From: Paraglaciecola polaris LMG 21857
GTDB lineage: Bacteria > Pseudomonadota > Gammaproteobacteria > Enterobacterales > Alteromonadaceae
Length of the DNA stretch: 64,000 nt
Direction of reading: 5' to 3'
Assembly (NCBI RefSeq): GCF_000315055.1
Contig: NZ_BAER01000127.1
Location: 1 to 64,000 of the forward strand
The position numbers and the translations under genes were made by a program. Below, piece after piece: positions 54,459 to 64,000 of the stretch. Under the pieces are notes generated by a model. That model had not been told where the DNA came from. It did not search any database and worked only from the letters and a program-made list of their open reading frames with translations. How positions within the stretch are numbered: the stretch's first letter is position 1; each line of letters begins with the position of its first letter.

Positions 54459-54851
54459 ATGGCAGATACTCAATACTACGGCACTGGTCGCCGCAAAAGC
54501 TCTACCGCTCGTGTTTTTCTTCGCGCTGGTAGCGGTAACATCGTTGTTAACAAACGTCCTCTAGATGAATTCTTTGGCCGTGAAACAGCACGAATGATTG
54601 TTCGTCAACCACTTGAATTGGTTGAGATGACTGAAAAATTCGATCTATACGTCACAGTTGCTGGCGGCGGAATTAGCGGCCAAGCTGGCGCAATCCGTCA
54701 CGGTATTACTCGTGCATTGATGGAATTTGATGAGACACTTCGTCCTGCTCTACGTAAAGCTGGTTTTGTAACCCGTGATGCACGTAAAGTTGAGCGTAAG
54801 AAAGTGGGTCTACATAAAGCGCGTAAGCGTCCACAATTCTCAAAACGTTAA
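54459..54851 (+). CDS. rpsI: 30S ribosomal protein S9
   Basis: 130 residues. The N-terminal [17 protein letters not shown] and basic tail ending in [17 protein letters not shown] are those of S9; its C-terminal tail reaches the P-site tRNA. Followed by a strong terminator. Confidence 0.98.
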   Translation: MADTQYYGTGRRKSSTARVFLRAGSGNIVVNKRPLDEFFGRETARMIVRQPLELVEMTEKFDLYVTVAGGGISGQAGAIRHGITRALMEFDETLRPALRKAGFVTRDARKVERKKVGLHKARKRPQFSKR

Positions 54852-54870
54852 TCGTTTATTACGAATTCGA

Positions 54871-54898
54871 AACCCGGCTATTTGCCGGGTTTTTTTTG
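54871..54898 (+). terminator. Terminator after rpsI
   Basis: AACCCGGC (54871-54878), loop TATTT, GCCGGGTT (54884-54891), then seven more T. Strong. Confidence 0.92.
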
Positions 54899-55107
54899 GC
54901 TGTTATTTGCTCAATATGCCGTCTTGTCTAAATTTCCCCCTTAAGTCTCAGTATTTCTTCGTTTTATTAACGAATTCCTTGTATTTATTGTGGGTTTTCT
55001 TTTATCATTTTCGGTTAATGACAAAACTATAACTTCTTCTAGTGCGTAAATTAAATATGCCTTTTTGTAAAGAAGTATGAGCAAATTCAACCCTCGGAGA
55101 TTATTGG

Positions 55108-55740
55108 ATGAGCAATGTATCATTAGATGCGAATGATTCGTCTGTTGCCGAAAGCCAACCGCAAGATAATAATCGGCGTCGATTTTTGACTGTCGCAACG
55201 TCTGTAGTAGGTGGTGTCGGTGTAGTAGGTGTCGCTATTCCTTTCATAGGTTCATGGAACCCAAGTGTGAAAGCGAGAGCCGCAGGTGCTGACGTAGAAG
55301 CAGATATTAGTAAGATTGAACCTGGACAACTTATTCGCGTTGTTTGGCGTAGCAAACCTGTCTGGATTGCCCGACGGACGCCTGAGTTAATTGAATCATT
55401 ATCAAAAATAGATGATTTATTAAAAGATCCTAACTCTGAAGAAGACCAACAACCTGAATTTGCGCGCAATCCTTATCGCTCACTCAAAGAAGAATATTTG
55501 GTACTCGTCGGTATATGTACTCACCTAGGTTGCTCTCCACAACATCTTAAAGATGGCGCATTCGAAGAATATGTTGAAGGTGTACCTGAAGGTTTCCATT
55601 GTCCTTGCCACGGTTCTAAGTTTGATATGGCTGGTCGTGTATTCAATAACGTACCTGCACCTCTTAACTTGGTTGTTCCGCCGTACATGTATGTGGACGA
55701 CAACACCATATTAATTGGTTCCGAAGAAGGAGCGGCATAA
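55108..55740 (+). CDS. petA: Cytochrome bc1 Rieske iron-sulfur subunit
   Basis: Electron transfer from ubiquinol to cytochrome c1. 210 residues. The N-terminus has a twin-arginine motif, NRRRFLTVAT, then a membrane anchor; Rieske [2Fe-2S] ligands are in CTHLGCSP and CPCHGSKFD. It is first in petABC, two bp before petB. Confidence 0.97.
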   Translation: MSNVSLDANDSSVAESQPQDNNRRRFLTVATSVVGGVGVVGVAIPFIGSWNPSVKARAAGADVEADISKIEPGQLIRVVWRSKPVWIARRTPELIESLSKIDDLLKDPNSEEDQQPEFARNPYRSLKEEYLVLVGICTHLGCSPQHLKDGAFEEYVEGVPEGFHCPCHGSKFDMAGRVFNNVPAPLNLVVPPYMYVDDNTILIGSEEGAA

Positions 55741-55741
55741 T

Positions 55742-57010
55742 ATGTTCAAAAACTTAATGGAATGGATTGAATACCGCTTGCCTATCATGCGTGTTGCTAA
55801 CATGCATGCTGTTCAATACCCTGCTCCCCGAAACATGAACTTCTGGTATGTGTTTGGTTTTTTAGCCACCATCGTTTTAGTTAACCAAATTGTCACTGGT
55901 ATCTGGTTGACTATGAGCTTTGAACCATCAGCTGAACGTGCGTTTGCATCGGTTGAGTTCATTATGCGTGATGTTGAATATGGCTGGATATTACGTTACA
56001 TGCACAGTACTGGCGCATCAGCGTTCTTTATTGTTGTCTACTTACATATGTTCCGCGGAATGATTTACGGCTCGTATCAGAAACCACGTGAATTATTGTG
56101 GTTATTCGGTATGTTCATCTATTTGGCTCTGATGGCCGAAGCCTTTATGGGTTACGTTTTACCTTGGGGACAAATGTCCTACTGGGGAGCGCAGGTTATT
56201 GTTTCCCTATTTAGCGCAATTCCCGTTATTGGTCCTGATTTAGTGGTATGGATCCAGGGTGACTACGTCATATCTGGGGCAACGTTGAATCGATTCTTTG
56301 CGTTACATGTTATCGCTTTACCACTTGTTATCGTTATTCTTGTGTTCCTACATATCGTTGCACTTCACGAAGTGGGTTCGAATAACCCAGACGGTACTGA
56401 CGTTAAGCGTAAGAAAGGCTCATTGAGCGAAGACGAAAAAACCAAGTTTAAAATACACGAATATTATACGAGTAAGTACGACATCATCGATGACATCGTG
56501 CCGTTCTTCCCGCACATAGTACTGAAAGATTTGGTTGCCTTTAGCCTCTTCTTGATCGCATTTTGTTATGTAATGTTCTTTAACCCAGGCATGGGTGGGT
56601 ACTTCCTAGAGCATCCAAACTTTGAAATTGCTAATGGTCTTAAAACACCTGAACATATCTTCCCTGTTTGGTACTTCACGCCTTTCTACGCAATTTTGAA
56701 AGCAGTACCACACAAATTGGGCGGTGTTATTTGTATGTTCGCTGCAATTGTTGCCCTTGCACTTCTGCCTTGGATCGACAGAGGACGAGTAAAATCATGG
56801 CGTTATCGTTGTGGTTTGCACACTTGGAATCTCATTATTTTTGCTGGTGTATTTATCTTCCTAGGTTATTTAGGCGGTACTCCACAAGAAGCGTGGAAAA
56901 TCATCGCTTCACAAATTTTAACCATAATGTATTTCGGCTTCTTTTTCTTATTGTGGATATACAGTAAGAATGAAAAGACTAAGCCAGTTCCAGCGAGGAT
57001 TACAGGATGA
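55742..57010 (+). CDS. petB: Cytochrome b of the bc1 complex
   Basis: 422-residue integral membrane subunit with bound haems bL and bH; quinol oxidation (Qo) and quinone reduction (Qi). I count about eight to nine hydrophobic helices. Conserved pieces: GLMGYVLPWGQMSYWGAQV-like (here FMGYVLPWGQMSYWGAQV) and PEHIFPVWYFTPFYAIL, the Qo region (PVWY for PEWY). ATG 55742 has GAAGGAG upstream; the longer frame from 55715 overlaps petA. Confidence 0.97.
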   Translation: MFKNLMEWIEYRLPIMRVANMHAVQYPAPRNMNFWYVFGFLATIVLVNQIVTGIWLTMSFEPSAERAFASVEFIMRDVEYGWILRYMHSTGASAFFIVVYLHMFRGMIYGSYQKPRELLWLFGMFIYLALMAEAFMGYVLPWGQMSYWGAQVIVSLFSAIPVIGPDLVVWIQGDYVISGATLNRFFALHVIALPLVIVILVFLHIVALHEVGSNNPDGTDVKRKKGSLSEDEKTKFKIHEYYTSKYDIIDDIVPFFPHIVLKDLVAFSLFLIAFCYVMFFNPGMGGYFLEHPNFEIANGLKTPEHIFPVWYFTPFYAILKAVPHKLGGVICMFAAIVALALLPWIDRGRVKSWRYRCGLHTWNLIIFAGVFIFLGYLGGTPQEAWKIIASQILTIMYFGFFFLLWIYSKNEKTKPVPARITG

Positions 57011-57741
57011 AGAAGTTAATACTCGTTTTAGCCTTTTTACTACCTAATGCAGTATTTGCTGCCGGTGGTGGTGCGCACTTAGACACAGCTAATTATGATT
57101 TAACTGATAAGGCCTCATTGCAAAGTGGCGCCATGTTATTTCAAAATTATTGTTTAGGCTGTCACCAAATGCAGTACCAACGTTATCAGCGGGCATTCGA
57201 AGATTTGGATGTACCTGTGGAGTTGGGTCAAGCGAACCTACAGTTCACCGGCGAAAAACCAGGTGAGTTTATTAAAAATGGTATGCCAGCAGATTCAGCG
57301 GCTAAATGGTTTGGTGCACCGCCACCGGATCTAACCTTGGTTGCCCGGGTTCGTGGTGCTGATTGGCTATATACCTATTTACGTACTTTTTACGTTGATG
57401 AATCTCGCCCATTTGGTGTGAACAACTTAGTTTTCCCTGAAGTCGGGATGCCTCATGTGCTTCAAGAGTTACAAGGTGTGCCGAGCAAAACGACCGAAGC
57501 CCATATGGTTGATGGTGAAATGGTTGAGCGCTATGTCGGTATCAAGTCAGATGGCTCAGGTGTGCTTAGCCCAGAAGAATACGATACTGCGGTATTGGAT
57601 TTAGTGAACTATTTAGTTTATACCGGCGAGCCTTCACGCTTAGAGTCTGAAAGTATTGGTCGTTGGGTCATAGTGTTCTTGTTAGTCTTCTTTGTGCTTA
57701 TTTATTTGCTCAAGAAAGAATATTGGAGAGATGTGCATTAA
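57007..57741 (+). CDS. petC: Cytochrome c1
   Basis: 244 residues. A signal peptide (MKKLILVLAFLLPNAVFA), a single c-type haem site, NYCLGCHQMQYQRY, and a C-terminal membrane anchor (about 216-236, IGRWVIVFLLVFFVLIYLL). It overlaps the petB stop by 4 bp (ATGA). Donates electrons to soluble cytochromes or cytochrome oxidase. Confidence 0.97.
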   Translation: MKKLILVLAFLLPNAVFAAGGGAHLDTANYDLTDKASLQSGAMLFQNYCLGCHQMQYQRYQRAFEDLDVPVELGQANLQFTGEKPGEFIKNGMPADSAAKWFGAPPPDLTLVARVRGADWLYTYLRTFYVDESRPFGVNNLVFPEVGMPHVLQELQGVPSKTTEAHMVDGEMVERYVGIKSDGSGVLSPEEYDTAVLDLVNYLVYTGEPSRLESESIGRWVIVFLLVFFVLIYLLKKEYWRDVH

Positions 57742-57776
57742 TTCAACAAAAGTTAATGTATAATCCGCAAAATTTT

Positions 57777-57797
57777 AAGGGGCCCAGCGCCCCTTTC
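57777..57797 (+). terminator. Terminator after petC
   Basis: AAGGGGC (57777-57783), loop CCAGC, GCCCCTT (57789-57795), then TC. The T run is short. A TATAAT lies just upstream at 57759, so part of the region may be a promoter for sspA. Confidence 0.7.
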
Positions 57798-57924
57798 TCA
57801 TCACTGGTAGATTAATTTACCGTTTTACTGTCAATGTTCTTCTTCGTAGGTAACAAAGACAGTGATAATTGAATTTTTGGCTAGCTTAGTCGCGGTTGGA
57901 AATTTGAATTTAGGAGGAAGCTTA

Positions 57925-58557
57925 ATGGCTGTAGCCACCAATAAACGTTCTATTATGACGTTGTTCTCAGACACCATCGATATTTATAGTCATCAGGTGC
58001 GCATAGTACTTGCTGAAAAAGGTGTTGGAGTAGAAATCAGCTATATCGAGAAAAACAACCTGTCAGAAGATTTAATCGATTTGAATCCTTATGGCACGGT
58101 CCCAACCTTGGTCGACAGAGAGTTAGTACTTTATAACTCACATATCATCATGGAATACTTGGACGAACGTTTTCCTCATCCTCCATTGATGCCGGTTTAT
58201 CCTGTGTCTCGTGGTCAGAGTCGTTTGACTATGCACCGTATTCAAAATGATTGGTATAAGCTTGCTGAGCAAGTACTAGCGGGTAAAGGCGATGTAGCCA
58301 CAGCACGTAATGAGTTGCGTGAAGCCTTATTGAGCTTGGCACCTTTGTTTGCTGAAACCCCGTTTTTTATGAGCGAAGAGTTTAGCTTGGTTGACTGTTA
58401 TCTTGCCCCGTTATTGTGGCGTTTACCATCATTGGGTATTGAGCTTTCCGGTAGTGGCGCTAAAGACGTGCGTGGTTATATGAATCGCATTTTTGAAAGA
58501 AGTTCGTTCAAAGCGTCATTGACCGACCAAGAACGTGAAATTCATAACCCTCTATAG
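57925..58557 (+). CDS. sspA: Stringent starvation protein A
   Basis: 210-residue glutathione-S-transferase-fold protein that binds RNA polymerase and promotes survival in stationary phase and acid. Start ATG 57925 has AGGAGG 7 nt upstream; an in-frame GTG 21 codons earlier (57862) adds unrelated residues. N-terminal MTLFSDTIDIYSHQVRIVLA is the thioredoxin-like domain (about 12-85); the C-terminal helical domain follows. petABC-sspA-sspB is the standard order. Confidence 0.96.
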   Translation: MAVATNKRSIMTLFSDTIDIYSHQVRIVLAEKGVGVEISYIEKNNLSEDLIDLNPYGTVPTLVDRELVLYNSHIIMEYLDERFPHPPLMPVYPVSRGQSRLTMHRIQNDWYKLAEQVLAGKGDVATARNELREALLSLAPLFAETPFFMSEEFSLVDCYLAPLLWRLPSLGIELSGSGAKDVRGYMNRIFERSSFKASLTDQEREIHNPL

Positions 58558-58571
58558 TGGGAAATGACGAT

Positions 58572-58997
58572 ATGACATCCAATCAACCGTATTTACTCCG
58601 TGCATTCTATGAATGGATTGTAGATAACAATCTAACGCCTTATATAGTGGTTGATGCACATGTGTCTGGTGCCTTGGTACCGCAAGAGCATGTACGTGAT
58701 GGTCAGATAGTGCTGAATGTTTCTCCTGCTTCTTGTGGCAAGTTATTACTCGGCAATAGTGAAATCACCTTTGATGCTCGCTTTGGTGGTGTGCCACGCA
58801 ATATAGTGGTGCCTTGCAAAGCGGTGTTAGCCATTTATGCTAAAGAAAATGGTGCAGGAACTGTGTTCACGGCCGAAGATGATTTTGAAGGCGATGGTAG
58901 CGATCTAACGCCATCACCAGTGCAATCATCCGGTAAATCTGACAGTACTTCAGCGCCAAGTAAAAAAGGTAAGCCAAATCTAACTATCGTTAAGTAA
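58572..58997 (+). CDS. sspB: ClpXP adaptor SspB
   Basis: 141 residues. It tethers SsrA-tagged peptides to ClpXP. The SspB core is RPYLLRAFYEWIVDNNLTPY-like here (PYLLRAFYEWIVDNNLTPY), with the ClpX-binding tail ending in KKGKPNLTIVK. ATG 58572 starts the family core; an in-frame GTG at 58557 overlaps the sspA stop. Confidence 0.95.
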   Translation: MTSNQPYLLRAFYEWIVDNNLTPYIVVDAHVSGALVPQEHVRDGQIVLNVSPASCGKLLLGNSEITFDARFGGVPRNIVVPCKAVLAIYAKENGAGTVFTAEDDFEGDGSDLTPSPVQSSGKSDSTSAPSKKGKPNLTIVK

Positions 58998-59015
58998 CGT
59001 ATTTTAGAATTTATA

Positions 59016-59041
59016 AAAGGTGCTTTCGAGCACCTTTTTTT
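59016..59041 (+). terminator. Terminator after sspB
   Basis: AAAGGTGCT (59016-59024), TTCG tetraloop, AGCACCTTT (59029-59037), then further T. Strong. Confidence 0.9.
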
Positions 59042-59217
59042 ATGTTTGAAATTTACTCAAGCGCAATGACATGAGCGGTTCGATGTTTACCATCTTTGCT
59101 AAGTGAAAGGGACTCTGGGCGGAAATTATCGTTTGGGAGTAACGTATGGCGATAAATGCCATAACACATTTCTGTAGACCGCCCGAGAGATCAGGCGGCT
59201 CTTTTCTAAAGTTAAAT

Positions 59218-59796
59218 CTATAAGTATTCGAATGCTTTAATGACTTGCTTAACACCGTCAATGTTACGTGCAACTGTTGCAGCGACTTCGGCTTCTTTAG
59301 TACTGACTAAGCCCATTAAAAATACCTCTGAGTTTTCTACGGCCACGTGAATATGAAAACCATCAATACGTCTATCTGAAATTAGATTTGCCTTAATTTT
59401 GGAGGCTAGCCAAACATCATGGGTCGTGGTGGTAGCAGAGACGGGTGGTCCCAAACGTACTTGATTATGTAATTTTTCAATGTTTTTGACTGATGTTGCC
59501 GCTTCCTGTGCTTGGCGGATCAAAGCTTCGTTTGGCGCTTGGCCTACCAATAATACCGAACCATTAAAAACGTGTACGTGAATATTGGCCTGTTTATCAA
59601 TAGCCGGGTTATCAGATAAGGCGATGGATATACGGCTAGAGACGGTCTTATCATCTAGTTGAGTGCCCAAGGAGCGGCGATCATGGGCGGCGGATGCTGC
59701 GCCTACCCCTGCACCTACTACTAATGCAGCGCAACCTTGTAATAGGGTTAGGGCTAATAGTGCGCCTACGAGTAATCTGGGTTGATAATTAAGCAC
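59218..59796 (-). CDS. dolP: Outer-membrane BON-domain lipoprotein (DolP/YraP-like)
   Basis: 192 residues from GTG 59796, which has AGGAG about 7 nt upstream and avoids overlap with diaA. A lipobox LLQGC near residue 21 marks a lipoprotein. Two BON domains follow (about 45-110 and 115-185), the phospholipid-binding type that supports outer-membrane integrity. diaA-dolP order matches the E. coli yraP locus. Longer starts up to 59835 are possible. Confidence 0.9.
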   Translation of the reverse strand: MLNYQPRLLVGALLALTLLQGCAALVVGAGVGAASAAHDRRSLGTQLDDKTVSSRISIALSDNPAIDKQANIHVHVFNGSVLLVGQAPNEALIRQAQEAATSVKNIEKLHNQVRLGPPVSATTTTHDVWLASKIKANLISDRRIDGFHIHVAVENSEVFLMGLVSTKEAEVAATVARNIDGVKQVIKAFEYL

Positions 59797-59800
59797 GTAA

Positions 59801-60394
<594 letters not shown>

Positions 60395-60421
60395 TCATGC
60401 TCCAATACTGGGTAGTTGTTG

Positions 60422-60796
60422 CTATACATACTTTAACCAGCTGATTTTATCATTGTTGTTACTTAATACATCTATGCCGACTATATCAATTCTGTGGGCG
60501 ATTAACGAAGGATTAAGCTGATGCTCTAGCATATAGTGCTGGATTGCGGACTCGAACTTACGTCGTTTATGCGGGTGAAAAAACTCTACTGCACTGCCAT
60601 ATTGCTGACTAGTACGGTATTTGACTTCGATAAATACCAGTTCTTGGCCATCTTGCATAATGATATCAATTTCACCACTTCGACATCGATAATTCTGGCT
60701 AATTAACTGTAAGCCTTGTTGTTGAAGATAAGCTAATGCTTGTGCTTCGCCTTGCTCACCCTTTTTCAAGGATCGCCAAGGGTTAGTCCATGACAA
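60422..60796 (-). CDS. yraN: YraN (UPF0102) family protein
   Basis: 124 residues, restriction-endonuclease-like fold ([41 protein letters not shown]: the D-ExK nuclease-type residues are present). Cellular function is not settled. Overlaps the lpoA stop by 14 bp and precedes diaA by 27 bp. Confidence 0.9.
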   Translation of the reverse strand: MSWTNPWRSLKKGEQGEAQALAYLQQQGLQLISQNYRCRSGEIDIIMQDGQELVFIEVKYRTSQQYGSAVEFFHPHKRRKFESAIQHYMLEHQLNPSLIAHRIDIVGIDVLSNNNDKISWLKYV

Positions 60797-62774
60797 TGGG
60801 AGTTACTCTATCTTGTGCCACTTTAGCCCAAGGTAAAACGCGGTGTATTTCCCCGTCAGCACTGATACTCAGATCTCCGCTTAAGCCTTTCACCGAGGTT
60901 ATGGGTAAAAGTTTGAGATGACGTAACTTAGGCACTAGATTATAGGCGTCGTAGCCAAGTGCAAAAAGTCGGAGCAGACTATCCTGACTCTGGGGCCAGA
61001 GCGTTTGTGCATCTTTCGCTAGATCTTGCCAAGGATTATTTGGCATCATCCAGGGCATATCGATAAAGGTTAGATTACGTAAATCACGAATGCTGTTCTT
61101 GTTTAAATCTAATGTGTAACTTCTTGATGAAGCAAAAACCGAAATGTCTCTAGCGGCAAAAGGACTTAAACTGGATTCAATGATCGGGTTTAATAATTCG
61201 GTTTGCTCCGGATTCGCAAACAGTATGATGGCATCAACGTCGCGTCGATTACGTTCCACTGCATACACTTCACTGGTGGTGAGTAATTCTATTTGTTTTA
61301 CCCGTTGACGGCTTTGCTCGACATCGAGCAATTCAGAGACCAACTTACGCATGTTTTTACTGTCAGTGAAGGTACCGGTTGCCGGAGCAACATAATCCCT
61401 TTGCTGTTGATGAATCTGCCATTGCTCGACAAACGCTTCAGACATCCGCTGGGTAGTGTTGGTATCAGCGGCTAACACGATCGGATGACGCAATCCTGAT
61501 GCATAAATATGCTTGGCCAGTTGAATCGCCTCATCTTCAGGTGCCAGTGAAAAGTAATATATTTCAGCACTGTCTGAATGTTGTGTTTCTAAGGAATTCA
61601 TGTTGTTGGCGCCATCTAACGGTTGGGCTAACAAGGGAGATTCAGAAAGTTGTGGCCCTGATGTAGCTAAGGACTGTTCACGGGTTGTAGATAATTCGTT
61701 TGATACAATCGAGTCGATTCTGTTCAGCGCTAGCACGGACTTCCCCGCTGGCAGAAGCGTAATTAATTCGGCAATCTTTTCTTTTAATAGCGGCCCGATA
61801 ATAACGTCATAATCGTGTACTAATGCGTTAAGCTCCTGTGGTGTTTTGAGTGCTGAATCAAAAAAGCGCAATTCAATATTGGTGGCGGCAGGATTGCTAT
61901 TGGTGATAGATATATCGTTTAGTTGTGCTATGTAGGCAGCGATGACGCCATCTTTGATAGCGTTACCTTGACTGCCTAGTCGGCCGGTCAAAGGTAATAA
62001 GACCGCGATGCGCTTGGGTGAAATAGTCGCTTTTTGCATGGCTTTAAGCAATGATTCGGGTAATGTTTGGGAAAGAGGATGAGAGGCATGTGCAGTCTGC
62101 CACTGGCTCACTCTATCTTGCAATATTTCAGGACGTAAACCTTGCTGCAGCACTATGTTCTTTAGCTCAAGCCAAGACCTGAGTCTAGGTTCATCAATGA
62201 TGACTTGCTTGGCTTGTGAGCTGGTAAGTTGTCCCAGCGCTTCCCACAGCCTAAGACTGTTCTTTTCGTTCATATCACCAGCGGCGAGCAGATGCTTACT
62301 GGCGTCAAGCCATTGATGTTGGTGTTCATCAATTTGGGCTTGAACCGCGTCAATACGCGCGCGTCCTGAAGGATATGAGGTTAATTTCGTGAGTAATTTT
62401 TGCGCTTGTGGTACGGCAGGCGAAGGCAACTGCATATAACATTCAGCTAATAACAACTGAGCTTGGGACTGATATTCGGGATGAATAAGTTCAGGTGTCA
62501 GAATGTTGAGAAGTTTGATACTCGCATTGCAATGCTGTTCGTGTTGCAATGTTTCTGCAGCTAACAACAGTAAACCGTTGCGTTCAGTGGTGTCGCCGTT
62601 TGCCGCGAACTTACGTTGGGCTTGGTTTAGGTAATATTGACTGCTAAGCTCTCGGTCTGGTTGCACTACCTTGATATCTGGGCGTTTTAGCGTATTTTTT
62701 TTGTTCGGTGCATCTGCACATGAAGCCATAAAAACGACTAGGCTAACAACCACTACCGACCTGATTAATTTCAT
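60783..62774 (-). CDS. lpoA: Penicillin-binding protein activator LpoA
   Basis: 663-residue outer-membrane lipoprotein that activates PBP1a. Lipobox FMASC near residue 19 gives the acylated cysteine (ATG 62774 start). The N-terminal part (about 40-220) is a TPR-like helical region, and the C-terminal part (from about 250, [19 protein letters not shown]) resembles a periplasmic binding protein, as in E. coli LpoA. A GTG at 62789 is an alternative start. Upstream of yraN in one operon; divergent from rsmI. Confidence 0.93.
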   Translation of the reverse strand: MKLIRSVVVVSLVVFMASCADAPNKKNTLKRPDIKVVQPDRELSSQYYLNQAQRKFAANGDTTERNGLLLLAAETLQHEQHCNASIKLLNILTPELIHPEYQSQAQLLLAECYMQLPSPAVPQAQKLLTKLTSYPSGRARIDAVQAQIDEHQHQWLDASKHLLAAGDMNEKNSLRLWEALGQLTSSQAKQVIIDEPRLRSWLELKNIVLQQGLRPEILQDRVSQWQTAHASHPLSQTLPESLLKAMQKATISPKRIAVLLPLTGRLGSQGNAIKDGVIAAYIAQLNDISITNSNPAATNIELRFFDSALKTPQELNALVHDYDVIIGPLLKEKIAELITLLPAGKSVLALNRIDSIVSNELSTTREQSLATSGPQLSESPLLAQPLDGANNMNSLETQHSDSAEIYYFSLAPEDEAIQLAKHIYASGLRHPIVLAADTNTTQRMSEAFVEQWQIHQQQRDYVAPATGTFTDSKNMRKLVSELLDVEQSRQRVKQIELLTTSEVYAVERNRRDVDAIILFANPEQTELLNPIIESSLSPFAARDISVFASSRSYTLDLNKNSIRDLRNLTFIDMPWMMPNNPWQDLAKDAQTLWPQSQDSLLRLFALGYDAYNLVPKLRHLKLLPITSVKGLSGDLSISADGEIHRVLPWAKVAQDRVTPIVMD

Positions 62775-62914
62775 TAAAGGTGCACTCACTTAACATCTTG
62801 ATAATTCGCCCGTTAGTTTATACCAACGCTGACAAATATCTACCTGCTGAGGGTGTACTGTAATGGGAAGTTACAAGGTAAAATAGCGATATAATTGTTA
62901 AAAGGCGTTACATA

Positions 62915-63766
62915 GTGGCAAATTTTGGAAAGCTGTTCATTGTTCCTACCCCAATTGGAAATCTAGAAGATATTACGCTGCGTGCAATAAGGGTATTGGG
63001 CGAGGTTGATTTAATTGCTGCCGAGGATACTCGACATAGCCAAAAATTGTTGCAACATATTGATATTTCGACGCGCCTTATCTCATTGCATGATCACAAT
63101 GAAACCCAGCGTGCTAAGCAACTAATTGAAAAATTGCACCAAGGATTGAATATCGCCCTAATCTCTGATGCAGGCACACCGTTGATTAGCGATCCAGGCT
63201 ATGGTCTGGTCAATCAATGTCGTGCTAATAATGTGGACGTTATTCCGTTACCAGGCCCTTGTGCAGCCATCACCGCTTTAAGTGGCGCAGGCTTGGCGAC
63301 CGACCGCTTTCGTTTTGATGGATTTCTGCCCGCTAAGCAACAGGCAAAAATACAAGCTCTCGAGTCTATCGAACGTGAAACGGCAACATGTGTCTTCTAT
63401 GAGTCGCCGCGCAGGATTGCAGATACTATGCAAGCGGTTGTTGATGTACTCGGTGGCGAACGAAAAGTGGTGGTTGCCAAAGAATTAAGTAAAACGTTTG
63501 AGACATTTTATTCGGGCACTGCAGATGAAGCCCTTGAATGGTTGCATGCTGATTCGAACCATCAGCGAGGTGAGTTCGTACTCATGGTGGCGGGATACAA
63601 AACCGACGCAAATGAAATACCGGAAGAGGCATTGAAGTTGCTTAAACTGCTAATGGGGGAACTCCCTCCTAAGAAAGCTGCTGGTATAGTGGCGCAGCAA
63701 TACGGTTTGAAAAAAAATACCTTATATCAAATGGGGCTGGCGTTTAGCGAAACAAAAGCTGATTAA
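62915..63766 (+). CDS. rsmI: 16S rRNA (cytidine-1402-2'-O)-methyltransferase
   Basis: 283 residues. Ribose 2'-O-methylation of C1402 of 16S rRNA. Family signature VPTPIGNLEDITLRAIRVL at the N-terminus, LISDAGTPLISDPGYGLV for SAM/substrate, and PGPCAAITALSGAGL. Start GTG 62915, with AAAGGCG upstream. It is divergent from lpoA with 140 bp between the starts. Confidence 0.96.
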   Translation: MANFGKLFIVPTPIGNLEDITLRAIRVLGEVDLIAAEDTRHSQKLLQHIDISTRLISLHDHNETQRAKQLIEKLHQGLNIALISDAGTPLISDPGYGLVNQCRANNVDVIPLPGPCAAITALSGAGLATDRFRFDGFLPAKQQAKIQALESIERETATCVFYESPRRIADTMQAVVDVLGGERKVVVAKELSKTFETFYSGTADEALEWLHADSNHQRGEFVLMVAGYKTDANEIPEEALKLLKLLMGELPPKKAAGIVAQQYGLKKNTLYQMGLAFSETKAD

Positions 63767-63818
63767 TTCCGCTCGCTGCGGTGAAGCGAATGCTAATTGA
63801 ACATGGAGCTGAATTTTA

Positions 63819-64000
63819 GTGCGTAGTAGCGTGATCTCCCCTATTATCCTCGACATTGAGGCCAGCGGTTTTGGCGCTGATAGCTACCCGATTGAAGTTG
63901 GCGTTGCCCTGAATAGCGATAGCCGCTTTTGTCGCCTTATTCGCCCAGCAAATGGCTGGTTACATTGGAGCGAAGAGGCCCAGTCTCTGCATGGAATTAG
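63819..64000 (+). CDS. DEDD-type 3'-5' exonuclease domain protein (truncated by the window)
   Basis: Starts at GTG 63819 (GTG 63831 possible) with GGAG about 10 nt upstream; frame runs off the window after about 60 codons. Visible residues include ILDIEASGFG, the Exo I motif with Asp and Glu that bind metal, followed by YPIEVGVAL. This matches DnaQ/exonuclease-domain proteins. Its identity cannot be fixed from the visible part. Confidence 0.7.
   Translation, partial: MRSSVISPIILDIEASGFGADSYPIEVGVALNSDSRFCRLIRPANGWLHWSEEAQSLHGI

Overview
The window reads as chromosomal DNA of a marine gammaproteobacterium of the Alteromonadales (Alteromonas/Paraglaciecola/Pseudoalteromonas-like). This rests on gene order (rplU-rpmA-obgE-folA; pilT-pilU with yggS-proC-yggT; xerD-dsbC-recJ; recO-pdxJ-acpS-relA-mazG; rplM-rpsI-petABC-sspAB; dolP-diaA-yraN-lpoA divergent from rsmI) and on a TonB-receptor-based carbohydrate locus. 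The taxon is inferred from gene content and order; no alignment was possible. No rRNA, tRNA, CRISPR array, insertion sequence or prophage was seen.

Layout. 1-2.1 kb: an ECF sigma factor (5' end possibly outside the window), a probable membrane anti-sigma partner and a secreted DUF4097 repeat protein. 2.2-7.4 kb: housekeeping (ispB, rplU, rpmA, obgE, folA), a four-helix membrane protein of unknown function, tpx and a cold-shock protein. 7.6-34.1 kb: the accessory carbohydrate region. It starts with a minus-strand group DUF6445 / FAD-dependent tryptophan-halogenase-like / JmjC-like cupin / SapC, next to a TIGR01782-type TonB-dependent receptor. Then comes a beta-glucoside locus (lipoprotein GH3 exo-glucanase with a FucP-type importer; GH1, GPH-family importer and LacI regulator on the other strand). 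Three near-identical LacI-type operators tie the receptor promoter to the importer/GH3 and GH1 promoters. Next is a pentose block: a second GH3, a Nudix-fold regulator with a broken catalytic box, a GH43 lipoprotein, a sugar porter, xylA, xylB and a divergent AraC-type xylR. 34.2-38.2 kb: a solute-binding protein paired with a hybrid histidine kinase, with no permease or response regulator beside them. 38.3-64 kb: housekeeping again (envelope, type IV pilus retraction, recombination and repair, stringent response, r-proteins, cytochrome bc1, stringent starvation proteins, peptidoglycan synthase activator, rsmI, and the first 60 codons of a DEDD-type exonuclease).

How the parts fit. The receptor probably brings beta-glucan or oligosaccharides across the outer membrane. 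The GH3 enzymes and the GH43 release glucose and pentose outside or in the periplasm, the three importers carry sugars inward, GH1 splits imported beta-glucosides, and XylA/XylB feed xylose into the pentose phosphate pathway. Regulation is layered: LacI for beta-glucosides, XylR for xylose, and the Nudix regulator probably for another pentose signal.

The least explained element is the oxidative enzyme group beside the receptor. The halogenase-like protein keeps the catalytic lysine, glutamate and WxWxIP signature, and both predicted iron oxygenases keep their metal ligands, yet no natural-product genes are nearby. This is the best candidate for an undescribed system.
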